NCBI GenBank assembly: GCA_904501685.1
Contig: CAJGBX010000005.1
Span: forward strand, 1 to 27,533
Length of the DNA: 27,533 bases
Reading direction: 5' to 3'
Source: Clostridiaceae bacterium
GTDB lineage: Bacteria; Bacillota; Clostridia; Oscillospirales; Acutalibacteraceae
A program made the translations under genes and the position numbers. Below the pieces are notes generated by a model. That model did not search any database. It was given only the letters and a program-made list of their open reading frames with translations, and had not been told where the DNA came from. This document shows positions 1-6,345 of this stretch, in pieces; positions within the stretch are counted from its first letter, which is position 1, and each line of letters begins with the position of its first letter.

Positions 1-267
1 GCTATCAGCCAGCTCACGTTCAACAATAATTGCCCGGTTTAAATGCTCACAGCACTGAGCCGCTAAATATATGCCCTTTTCATCAAGTTCCTTTTTAATT
101 GCCGTTACAACCTCTGCCGCAACCTCAGGCACCGACTGTGTTCCGATTTTATTACCGGTAATCTCACTTGTCGAGCAGCCAACCACCAAAATCTGTCCCT
201 TTTTCAAGGCTGCTGCTTCGATTAATTCGCTAACGGCATTTTTAGCCTCAACTACATACTTTTCCAT
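1..267 (-). CDS. YwlG-like TIGR01440/UPF0340 family protein (partial, C-terminus cut by window edge)
   Basis: The minus-strand frame is open from an ATG at 267 to the window edge (89 codons). The visible N-terminal part carries two blocks typical of the YwlG/TIGR01440 family: GCSTSE followed by a conserved glycine-rich stretch (about residues 31-45), and CCEHLNRA with a following E-R-E (about residues 73-85). The family is about 180 residues, so roughly half is missing. Its biochemical role is not established as far as I know. It lies 12 bp downstream of a sugar nucleotidyltransferase and is probably the third gene of that operon. The upstream AAGAAGTGG is a modest ribosome site. Family assignment rests on motif recall, but the motifs are distinctive. 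Confidence 0.85.
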   Translation of the reverse strand, partial: MEKYVVEAKNAVSELIEAAALKKGQILVVGCSTSEITGNKIGTQSVPEVAAEVVTAIKKELDEKGIYLAAQCCEHLNRAIIVERELADS

Positions 268-279
268 TAAAACCACTTC

Positions 280-1149
280 TTAAAAAATATATTTTCCCTG
301 GTCACACAAGGTTTTGATAGCGCCGACAACATCCGGCATATCCTCTTTATATGTAACACCGTACCACTTGTCCTCGGCCACAAGCACCCTTGCGGTTTTT
401 TTGCCCGATTTCAAAAGCTCATCCACCAAAAGCGGCAGATAAAATTCCGACTTCAATTCGGTACCTTGCTTGGTTAAAAACCTTTTAAAGCCGTCCTCCA
501 AAAAGTCAAACAAATCAGGTGTAAAGCCCCACATATTCATTGATACCACAGTATCGGGTGACAGCTGACCGACCGAGCCGTCCTCTTTTACAAATTTACA
601 GTCGCTGTCAATCTTTGTATGCTCGTCAACGTCCACCAACAGACCGTTTTCAACGGTACAAACGCCGCGCGAAACATAGCCATTTTCGGTAACGGTATTC
701 TTGAGCTTAAAACCGACCATGCAATAGCCGTCAGCATTTTCTAAGCCCTCTGCTATCTTTTGATAAGCCGAAGCACCGTAAAAATCGTCGGCATTAATAA
801 CGGCAAACGGAGTTTTTACAACCCCCTTACAGCAAAGCACAGCGTGACCGGTGCCCCACGGCTTTTCACGGCCCTCGGGAACAGTAAAGCCTTTCGGTAA
901 AGCATTAAGCTCCTGAAAAACATACTCAACCGGCAATTGCTTTTCAACACGTGCGCCGACGGTTGCTTTGAATTCCTCTTCAATAGCGTGCTTTATAACA
1001 AACACAATCTTGGTAAAGCCGGCTCTTTTGGCGTCGTAAACTGAAAAGTCCAAAATAGCCTCGCCGTTAGGACCTACCGCAGCAACCTGCTTTAAGCCTC
1101 CAAAACGGCTACCCATACCGGCCGCCATAACCACTAATGTTTTATCCAT
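280..1149 (-). CDS. NTP-transferase family sugar nucleotidyltransferase
   Basis: A 289-residue protein of the nucleotidyltransferase (NTP_transferase, Rossmann-like) fold. It presumably joins a nucleoside triphosphate to a sugar phosphate or related small phosphate. Near the N-terminus (residues 8-20) are the G-x-G-x-R-F-G-G-L-K-Q nucleotide-binding loop and its lysine. G-T-G-H-A-V at about 98-103 and N-A-D-D at about 119-122, which would hold the metal-binding aspartate, complete the catalytic core. No left-handed beta-helix follows, so it is not a GlmU-type enzyme. It sits 2 bp downstream of the sugar transferase and 12 bp upstream of the YwlG-like gene, so the three are probably co-transcribed. 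The start is an ATG with AAGGAG upstream. The substrate cannot be told from the sequence; a role in surface-polymer precursor supply is inferred from the neighbour. Confidence 0.85.
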   Translation of the reverse strand: MDKTLVVMAAGMGSRFGGLKQVAAVGPNGEAILDFSVYDAKRAGFTKIVFVIKHAIEEEFKATVGARVEKQLPVEYVFQELNALPKGFTVPEGREKPWGTGHAVLCCKGVVKTPFAVINADDFYGASAYQKIAEGLENADGYCMVGFKLKNTVTENGYVSRGVCTVENGLLVDVDEHTKIDSDCKFVKEDGSVGQLSPDTVVSMNMWGFTPDLFDFLEDGFKRFLTKQGTELKSEFYLPLLVDELLKSGKKTARVLVAEDKWYGVTYKEDMPDVVGAIKTLCDQGKYIF

Positions 1150-1151
1150 TG

Positions 1152-2510
1152 TTATTTCTCCTTGTTTTTGGTGTTTTTCAGCACACTGTCTGCCTCGCTA
1201 AATCCCTCAGTGCTTTCACGCACAAACAAAATCTTCAAGGTCATAGCGCAAAGCTTAATATCCTGCAAAAACGAATAATTCTCTATATAATGTATATCCA
1301 TATTAAGTTTGTTTTGAGGAGTAGTGTTATATTTACCGTAAATCTGCGCGTAACCGGTTAAGCCTGCCTTAACCTTATGACGCATATTAAACTCAGGCAG
1401 CTTTGCGGCATAGTCATGAACCAATTCAATCATTTCAGGTCTCGGTCCGACAATCGACATATGCCCGAACAGAATGTTAAATAACTGCGGAAGCTCATCC
1501 AATCTGAACGGACGGATAATTTTACCCACCAAGGTAATGCGGTCATCATCAACCGTAGTCTTTTTAACCTCATTATCGGTAGCAACACGCATTGAACGGA
1601 ATTTATAAATATTGAAAATTTTCTGGTCGCGTGTATACCGAGGCTGCTTGAAAATAATCGGGCCCCGGTCACAGATGAAAATGCCGATTGCAATCAAAAG
1701 CATAATGGGACTTGTAATTATAATTCCCAAGCCGGAAACTATAATATCAAATGTACGCTTGACAATCCTCTGCTCCATAGAAAGACCGCCGTTATGCAAA
1801 AACAGAACCGGAGTATCAAAAACCTGCACCGGATAGCTGCCGTTCATAATAGCGTCGGCACTCGACGGTAAAATATAAATCCGCTTATTCTGAGCGTAGC
1901 AGTATTTCACAACCTCATCCTTTAAGGCAGAGTTGAATTCACAAATCAAAATAGTATCGTGCCGGTCGATTTCACACTTGATTTCCTCTAAGCCTCGGTC
2001 AACCGTTATTCCCTTTGAAAGGGTAAACCGTTCCTTAATAAGTGATATTTTCTTTATGATATCATTACGACTATTGGCATCAAATACCGCCAAAACCTTA
2101 CGTGCAGGATGAAGTGCAAAATAAACGTGGCTTAAGGAATACATAAGTCCTATAAGTATAAACACCTGACACACCGTTAAAATCACAAGCGGCAATGGGT
2201 TAAGCATATTGCCTGCAATAAGGCAAAGTATTACATAAATAAAGCAGTTTGCAAAGGAAACTGACAGAGAAAGACTGTAAGAAAGCTCATGCACACGCTG
2301 AATACCGACCTTAAAGCCGTCATATATTCCGCCGAAAACGACAAAAATAGCAACATACAACGCAACAAACAAAAAATTACCGTTACCGCTGTAAAGGGTC
2401 TCGTGGTAAAAATTCTGCCAAACACCGATAAAAGCCGCTGTAACCGTAACAATAACCAATACCTTTAAGAAAAAAAGTATTGTATTACGGAATTTTTTTA
2501 AGACATCCAA
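1152..2510 (-). CDS. Polyprenyl-phosphate sugar-1-phosphate transferase (bacterial sugar transferase family)
   Basis: A 452-residue membrane protein that should start a surface glycan by moving a sugar-1-phosphate from a nucleotide sugar to undecaprenyl phosphate. The N-terminal third has about four hydrophobic helices (roughly residues 12-32, 43-62, 80-100, 105-128). A central soluble region follows. The catalytic domain starts near residue 248 with K-R-T-F-D-I, another hydrophobic segment, then Y-K-F-R-S-M, the R-L-D-E-L-P-Q motif with the acidic pair, and S-I-V-G-P-R-P-E. This is the WbaP/CpsE-type layout. The start is a TTG at 2508-2510, placed 10 bp after a strong GGGAGG (2521-2526); no in-frame ATG fits better. 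It has its own promoter and heads an operon with the nucleotidyltransferase. It is a good candidate to initiate the polymer built by the 11.7-27.5 kb cluster, though it is not in that operon. Confidence 0.93.
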   Translation of the reverse strand: MDVLKKFRNTILFFLKVLVIVTVTAAFIGVWQNFYHETLYSGNGNFLFVALYVAIFVVFGGIYDGFKVGIQRVHELSYSLSLSVSFANCFIYVILCLIAGNMLNPLPLVILTVCQVFILIGLMYSLSHVYFALHPARKVLAVFDANSRNDIIKKISLIKERFTLSKGITVDRGLEEIKCEIDRHDTILICEFNSALKDEVVKYCYAQNKRIYILPSSADAIMNGSYPVQVFDTPVLFLHNGGLSMEQRIVKRTFDIIVSGLGIIITSPIMLLIAIGIFICDRGPIIFKQPRYTRDQKIFNIYKFRSMRVATDNEVKKTTVDDDRITLVGKIIRPFRLDELPQLFNILFGHMSIVGPRPEMIELVHDYAAKLPEFNMRHKVKAGLTGYAQIYGKYNTTPQNKLNMDIHYIENYSFLQDIKLCAMTLKILFVRESTEGFSEADSVLKNTKNKEK

Positions 2511-2556
2511 GCCTATTTCGCCTCCCGAAATTTAGCGTCACTCAAATCATTACACA

Positions 2557-2585
2557 ATTATACTCTAATTTTTTAAAAAAGTCAA
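2557..2585 (-). promoter_or_regulatory. Sigma-A-type promoter for the sugar transferase operon
   Basis: On the minus strand TTGACT (2580-2585) and TATAAT (2557-2562) are separated by exactly 17 bp. The predicted start is near 2550, giving a leader of about 40 nt before the TTG start at 2510. The -35 lies only a few bases beyond the phosphoesterase stop codon (2590), and no terminator is visible between, so read-through from that gene may add to transcription. Confidence 0.85.
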
Positions 2586-2589
2586 TTCA

Positions 2590-3063
2590 CTAAAGCCTCA
2601 TCAACGAAGGTACAATACCTTTTTCAGTAATATCAATAACGGCATAGCCCTCATGACCTGCTCTGGCACCGTGCAGTGCACCGGGGTTTACAAAATATAT
2701 TCCGTCAGAATAAACCGCCTCGGCCTTATGTGTATGACCGTAAAGTACCAACTGAGCTTTAGTGTTGACCGCAGCTTCATATAGCTTTTCATTACCGTAT
2801 TTAACCCCATATCGATGACCGTGGGTATAAATAATCCTAACTCCCTCTAAAACCGCCTCACCTAAGGAAGGATACAAAGAGTTCCAATCACAATTACCCG
2901 AAACAGCATAATAATTTTTACCTTTAAAAAATTCGGCTACGGCAAAAAAGTCCTCAATTCCGTCCCCCAAATAAAAGACCGTATTTATGTCACTATGACG
3001 AAAAAGCACCGTTTCAACGGCCCTTCTTGAACCATGGCAATCCGACATAACAAGTATTCTCAT
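2590..3063 (-). CDS. YfcE/MJ0936-type metallophosphoesterase
   Basis: A 157-residue protein covering the whole calcineurin-like phosphoesterase fold in its short YfcE/MJ0936 form, a family that hydrolyses phosphodiesters with two metal ions. The metal ligands are visible in order: D8 and H10 in S-D-C-H-G, D34 in L-G-D-G, N57 in G-N-C-D, H81 and H83 in T-H-G-H, and H110 and H112 in Y-G-H-T-H. No signal peptide or extra domain is present, so it should be cytoplasmic. It starts at an ATG (3061-3063). A promoter with TATAAT at 3118-3123 lies upstream, next to the hairpin array. It is transcribed toward the sugar transferase operon, 79 bp away. The physiological substrate is unknown. Confidence 0.93.
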   Translation of the reverse strand: MRILVMSDCHGSRRAVETVLFRHSDINTVFYLGDGIEDFFAVAEFFKGKNYYAVSGNCDWNSLYPSLGEAVLEGVRIIYTHGHRYGVKYGNEKLYEAAVNTKAQLVLYGHTHKAEAVYSDGIYFVNPGALHGARAGHEGYAVIDITEKGIVPSLMRL

Positions 3064-3117
3064 TATCCTGACCCCTTTTTGTAATCACCAATCGCAAATT
3101 TGCATAATATATATTGT

Positions 3118-3146
3118 ATTATAATGAAAAAGGTTAGGCGAAACAA
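3118..3146 (-). promoter_or_regulatory. Candidate promoter of the phosphoesterase gene, embedded in a hairpin arm
   Basis: Minus-strand TATAAT occupies 3118-3123. Exactly 17 bp upstream is TTGTTT (3141-3146), a weak -35 with only the TTG conserved. That hexamer lies inside the left arm of the first hairpin of the array (3137-3158), so promoter and hairpin share DNA. The perfect -10 and spacing support it; the poor -35 lowers confidence. Confidence 0.6.
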
Positions 3147-3304
3147 TCCTGTTTCGCCACAAAATCTTTGATTTTGCAACAAATTTTTAATAAAAATTTG
3201 TCCTTTTCCATTAAAATGAGTGTCGCGCAAAATTAAATTGCAATTTAATTTTGCTAAAGCCACTTGAAAAGTAGCTTGTCGAAACGCCTTTAGAGCGTTT
3301 CGAC
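3137..3304. repeat. Array of six consecutive hairpins (inverted repeats)
   Basis: Six near-adjacent inverted repeats fill 168 bp between divergent genes: 3137-3158 (9-bp arms, 4-nt loop); 3160-3176 (7-bp arms, loop TTT); 3179-3201 (10-bp arms, 3-nt loop); 3227-3254 (perfect 28-bp palindrome, no loop); 3257-3277 (9-bp arms, one C/A mismatch); 3278-3304 (10-bp arms, 7-nt loop). Only 3202-3226 is unpaired. The C/A mismatch becomes a G:U pair in minus-strand RNA, hinting at the sense of the folded transcript. No T-tract follows any hairpin, so these are not ordinary terminators. An 84-codon open frame crossing the array on the minus strand is probably not a gene. This could be an interspersed, non-coding repeat element of this genome; that is inference. 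Confidence 0.8.
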
Positions 3305-3339
3305 TAACTACAATCATTATATCAAAAGTAGGTGTTTTT

Positions 3340-3543
3340 ATGGACGAAAAACAGCTGAACGCAATGCTTCAAATGGCTTCAAAAAAGCTTGGAATGACAC
3401 CCGAGGAGCTGAAAACCGCTGCAATGTCAGGTGACGTTAACAGCCTTTTATCCAAAATGGATAAATCTTCAGCCGACAAGGTGAAAGCTGTAATGAAGGA
3501 CAAAAGCATTACCGATGAATTGGCCAAAAGGTTCAACAAATAG
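3340..3543 (+). CDS. Small conserved-type protein of unknown function (67 aa), first of three
   Basis: A 67-residue soluble protein, lysine-rich and probably all-helical. It has a short amphipathic N-terminus with M-L-Q-M-A-S-K-K-L-G, a helix-turn element G-M-T-P-E-E-L-K, and a C-terminal helix ending K-R-F-N-K. No metal site, signal peptide or membrane segment is seen. The ATG follows a weak ribosome site (TAGGTG). The gene ends 26 bp before the next one and shares its strand, so the two are likely translated from one message. I see no convincing sigma-A promoter upstream: TACAAT at 3309-3314 lacks a -35. I do not recognise a named family. Small proteins of this look occur next to the following two genes in related Clostridia, as far as I recall. 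Confidence 0.75.
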   Translation: MDEKQLNAMLQMASKKLGMTPEELKTAAMSGDVNSLLSKMDKSSADKVKAVMKDKSITDELAKRFNK

Positions 3544-3569
3544 CCAACACTATATTAGGAGGAATAAAA

Positions 3570-3929
3570 ATGGAGGATATGGCAGGCAAAATTTCAGAAC
3601 TACTTTCAAGTCCCGGCGGAATGGATAAAATAAAATCGTTGGCGGATGCGTTATTTAAGGATAACGCACCGCCTAAAGACGAACCTTCAGAAAACAACTC
3701 AGACCAAGGCTTCAGCCTGCCTGACGGATTTGATATAGGTAAAATAATGAGCCTCGTGTCGGTCTTGAACAATAATCAAGCCGACCGCAGAAGCGACCTG
3801 CTTTTAGCCTTGAAGCCACACCTTTCGGCAGAACGCCGAGAAAGGGTTGACAAGGCAGTAAAATTATTAAAAATTGCCGCCTTACTGCCGGTATTGAAGG
3901 AGCAAGGCATTCTTGATTCACTATTTTAA
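3570..3929 (+). CDS. Uncharacterised helical protein (119 aa), second of three
   Basis: A 119-residue protein with two parts. The N-terminus (residues 1-30) is a helix containing S-S-P-G-G-M-D-K-I-K-S-L-A. A polar, acidic linker (about 31-55) joins it to a helical C-terminal half with the block D-R-R-S-D-L-L-L-A-L-K-P-H-L-S followed by R-R-E-R-V-D-K-A (about 77-100). That block I associate with a conserved hypothetical family in Oscillospirales. No signal peptide or membrane helix is present. It has the best ribosome site of the cluster, AGGAGG at 3557-3562, 7 bp before the ATG, so it may be the most strongly translated of the three. It lies 29 bp upstream of the third gene. Function is unknown. 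Confidence 0.8.
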   Translation: MEDMAGKISELLSSPGGMDKIKSLADALFKDNAPPKDEPSENNSDQGFSLPDGFDIGKIMSLVSVLNNNQADRRSDLLLALKPHLSAERRERVDKAVKLLKIAALLPVLKEQGILDSLF

Positions 3930-3958
3930 ACTCAACTCACACACAAGGCGGTGGTAAG

Positions 3959-4378
3959 ATGCCCGAAAGCAAAAACGACCTTCAACGAATGCAGCTTGAT
4001 GCCGAACGCAGAATCCGTGAAATGCAACGGCGCTCAGACAACGCCTTGCGAGGTAACGACCGTCCGCCGATACCGAACCACAACAGCTCCAATCCGCCGC
4101 GTCACAGCCAGCAGCCTTCCAACAGTCGGGCAACGCCGACACAAACTCAAGGTCAACGACCTCAGCACCAAAATCAGCCGGCACAAAAGCACTCCAATCC
4201 ACCTCAAAAAAGTGGATTTTTAGGTAAATTCAAAGGTCTTGAAATTTTAAAAATATTCAACTTCAAAAACCTTCACATAGATAATGATGTTCTGATTATA
4301 ATAGCACTTATTTTCCTGCTCTCAACCGATGAAACCGACGAGTTGCTTATTATGGCACTCATATATATAATGTTATAA
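3959..4378 (+). CDS. Pro/Gln-rich linker protein with hydrophobic C-terminus, unknown function, third of three
   Basis: A 139-residue protein of three parts. A charged N-terminal helix contains M-Q-L-D-A-E-R-R-I-R-E-M (residues 11-22). A low-complexity linker rich in Pro, Gln, Asn and Ser spans about 34-83. The C-terminal section (about 85-139) holds F-N-F-K-N-L, then D-N-D-V-L-I-I-I-A-L, a short acidic break T-D-E-T-D-E, and a final hydrophobic run ending L-I-Y-I-M-L. The end could be a re-entrant or hairpin membrane anchor. I recall this ending from conserved hypothetical proteins in Clostridia with no known function. Its stop codon is 4 bp from the convergent rsmA stop and no terminator lies between. 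An overlapping frame at 3951-4223 is rejected because it lacks the conserved ending. Confidence 0.8.
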   Translation: MPESKNDLQRMQLDAERRIREMQRRSDNALRGNDRPPIPNHNSSNPPRHSQQPSNSRATPTQTQGQRPQHQNQPAQKHSNPPQKSGFLGKFKGLEILKIFNFKNLHIDNDVLIIIALIFLLSTDETDELLIMALIYIML

Positions 4379-4382
4379 AAAA

Positions 4383-5228
4383 TTACAGTGCATTAAAAAC
4401 ATCGGCAAGTTCCTGCATACTGAGTGCCTCGGCACGAATGCTTTCATCTAAGCCTGACGAAGCCACTGCACCCTTCACATCATCCTTAGTCCAACGTCCG
4501 GCGGCACCGACCGAGTTTATAAGCGTTTTTCTACGCTGACCGAAGGCAGCCTTAATAAAGGTAAAAAATCCCTCTTCGTCCTTAACCTTAACCGGTGGCT
4601 TATCCAAAACGGACAGCCTTATCACCGCACTGTCAACATTCGGTGATGGCATAAACGAACCGCGTGAAACCTTAAAGAGCATTTCCGGTCTTGAGTAATA
4701 ATTAACCGCAACTGTAACCGCACCCGATTCACGACTGCCGACCTCGGCACAAATGCGGTCAGCGGCCTCCTTTTGAACCATAACGGTAATCGAGGTTATA
4801 GGCAACCGCTTTTCAAGCAACATCATTATAATCGGAGAGGTTATGTAATAGGGCAAATTAGCACATACCGAAACTTTTTTACCCTTAAAGCGTTTTTCAA
4901 TAATTTCGGCAATATCAAGCTTCATACAGTCACCGAAAACAACCTCAACATTATCGCAGTCTGCCAAGGTTTCGGATAAAACCGGACGCAAACGCTCATC
5001 AATTTCAATACATAATACATTCTCGGCACATTTTGAAAGCTCGGCTGTCAAAACACCGATGCCGGGGCCGATTTCGATAACCGCTTCCTCACCGTTTTCA
5101 ACAGCACTTTCAGCCATTTTCGGACAAACCGACGGATTTATAAGAAAATTTTGTCCCAAGCTCTTTTTAAAAGAAAAACCGTTACGGGACAAGACTTCAC
5201 GTATGGTTTTCGGGTCATAAAGTCGCAT
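4383..5228 (-). CDS. rsmA: 16S rRNA (adenine-N6,N6)-dimethyltransferase RsmA/KsgA
   Basis: A 281-residue enzyme that dimethylates two adjacent adenines in the 3'-terminal hairpin of 16S rRNA, using S-adenosylmethionine, late in 30S subunit assembly. The family signature S-L-G-Q-N-F-L is at residues 23-29, the SAM-binding loop E-I-G-P-G-I-G at 52-58, the acidic end of strand 2 (E-I-D-E) near 75-78, and the catalytic N-L-P-Y-Y at 124-128. The C-terminal helical domain is complete, with F-G-Q-R-R-K-T-L near residue 230. Length is normal. The ATG is preceded by AAGGAG. It lies 11 bp downstream of the aldo/keto reductase, so the two are probably co-transcribed. Confidence 0.97.
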   Translation of the reverse strand: MRLYDPKTIREVLSRNGFSFKKSLGQNFLINPSVCPKMAESAVENGEEAVIEIGPGIGVLTAELSKCAENVLCIEIDERLRPVLSETLADCDNVEVVFGDCMKLDIAEIIEKRFKGKKVSVCANLPYYITSPIIMMLLEKRLPITSITVMVQKEAADRICAEVGSRESGAVTVAVNYYSRPEMLFKVSRGSFMPSPNVDSAVIRLSVLDKPPVKVKDEEGFFTFIKAAFGQRRKTLINSVGAAGRWTKDDVKGAVASSGLDESIRAEALSMQELADVFNAL

Positions 5229-5239
5229 ATTTTAACTCC

Positions 5240-6079
5240 TTAAAACGGAATATTATCAGGATGATGGCGAAGCGGATGAGGTGTAACATTGTTAAGAGCC
5301 GCCATATCCTCTTCATCAAGTTCAAAATCATAAACACTTATATTTTCCAAAATACGCTCAGGCGTTTTGGATTTAGGCAGAGGCACAACACCCATCTGAA
5401 GACACCAGCGAAGCACTGCCTGTGCAGGTGATTTACCGTGCTTTTCGGCAACCCTTGTTACCGTTTCGTCATTCAAAATCTCACCCACTCTAAAGGGTGC
5501 CCATGCCTCGGTCAAAATTCCGTACTTATCATTGTATTCCCGTTCCTCTGTCCGGTTAAGACCGGGATTCAGCTCAATTTGATTAACCATTGGCGCAATT
5601 TCAGCCGTTTTAAGCAGTTCATCCATATGATACGGCAAAAAGTTACTTACGCCGATAGCTCTTATTCTGCCGTCGCGGTATAGCTTTTCAAATGCACGCC
5701 AGGTTTCCGCGTTTGATTCTGCCCAACAGTCACGGAATTTCAAGGGATTAGGCCAATGGATGAGATACAGGTCAAGATAATCGGTACCGAGACTCTCCAA
5801 GGTTTCATCGAACATATCCAGGGTGGACTGATACCCGTGATAATCGTTCCACAATTTACTGGTAATAAACAAATCATTACGGTGAATACCGCTTTTCCTT
5901 ATAGCCTGACCTACGCTTTTTTCATTGTTATAATAGTAAGCCGTATCAATATGACGGTAGCCGCAGTCTATAGCGGTCAGCACCATATCCTCGCACTGTT
6001 CGCTTTCCGGCATACGCCAGGTTCCCAACCCGATATTCGGAATTTTAACTCCGTTAGTAAGTTCAAAATACTTGTCCAT
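5240..6079 (-). CDS. Aldo/keto reductase
   Basis: A 279-residue NADPH-dependent oxidoreductase of the aldo/keto reductase (beta/alpha)8 barrel family, of the short bacterial type that reduces aldehydes or 2,5-diketo-gluconate-like carbonyls. The full catalytic tetrad is visible: D45 and Y50 in H-I-D-T-A-Y-Y-Y, K75 in T-S-K-L-W, and H108 in L-I-H-W-P. N-Q-I-E-L-N-P near residue 168 and the P-L-P-K-S-K cofactor segment near 235 are intact. No signal peptide is present, so it is cytoplasmic. The start is an ATG with GGAGTG upstream. A TATAAT-like element lies at 6097-6102 on the minus strand, but I see no good -35 for it. It probably leads an operon with rsmA. The true substrate cannot be deduced. 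Confidence 0.95.
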   Translation of the reverse strand: MDKYFELTNGVKIPNIGLGTWRMPESEQCEDMVLTAIDCGYRHIDTAYYYNNEKSVGQAIRKSGIHRNDLFITSKLWNDYHGYQSTLDMFDETLESLGTDYLDLYLIHWPNPLKFRDCWAESNAETWRAFEKLYRDGRIRAIGVSNFLPYHMDELLKTAEIAPMVNQIELNPGLNRTEEREYNDKYGILTEAWAPFRVGEILNDETVTRVAEKHGKSPAQAVLRWCLQMGVVPLPKSKTPERILENISVYDFELDEEDMAALNNVTPHPLRHHPDNIPF

Positions 6080-6241
6080 ACACTACACTCCAATACATTA
6101 TATAGAGTATTTAACCATATTTTTATCCGATTTTCAACCTATATAAGCACTAATATTGCAAAAAGAAGGGTGAAAGGTCATTTTAATTGGTATTTCGCTT
6201 GAATTTGTAGCCATAACGCAGAGGAATTTTGACTTTTAATG

Positions 6242-6270
6242 TTGACAAAACCCCTTTAGGAATATATAAT
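6242..6270 (+). promoter_or_regulatory. Perfect-consensus sigma-A promoter for the LRR surface protein
   Basis: TTGACA (6242-6247) and TATAAT (6265-6270) are separated by 17 bp, an exact match to the housekeeping consensus. The expected start is near 6277, leaving a leader of about 69 nt that contains a small hairpin (6293-6317) and the ribosome site AGGAAGGGA at 6328-6336. The surrounding 6080-6345 gap holds nothing else I can identify. Confidence 0.9.
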
Positions 6271-6292
6271 AATGTTAGTTATATAAAGGTAT

Positions 6293-6317
6293 TGTCGGTA
6301 ATCGTCTTTTGCCGACA
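6293..6317 (+). promoter_or_regulatory. 5' leader hairpin before the LRR gene
   Basis: TGTCGGT (6293-6299) can pair with GCCGACA (6311-6317), seven pairs including one U:G, around an 11-nt loop. It lies between the predicted transcription start and the ribosome site, which it leaves free, so it might protect the 5' end of the message rather than block translation. No T-tract follows. Function is inferred only. Confidence 0.5.
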
Positions 6318-6345
6318 GTGTTCAATTAGGAAGGGATATTGAATA

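Noticed and set aside
3063..3317. 84-codon minus-strand open frame across the hairpin array
   Set aside because: It consists of the palindromic arms, has no good ribosome site, overlaps the phosphoesterase start and promoter, and its peptide shows no protein-like pattern.
3264..3330. Possible promoter for the three small plus-strand genes
   Set aside because: TACAAT at 3309-3314 has no -35 at a workable distance, and CATTATA only loosely resembles a sporulation -10 without its -35.
3951..4223. Overlapping 90-codon frame in the third small gene
   Set aside because: The 3959-4378 frame has the recognisable hydrophobic ending; the other is the Pro/Gln-rich linker read out of frame.
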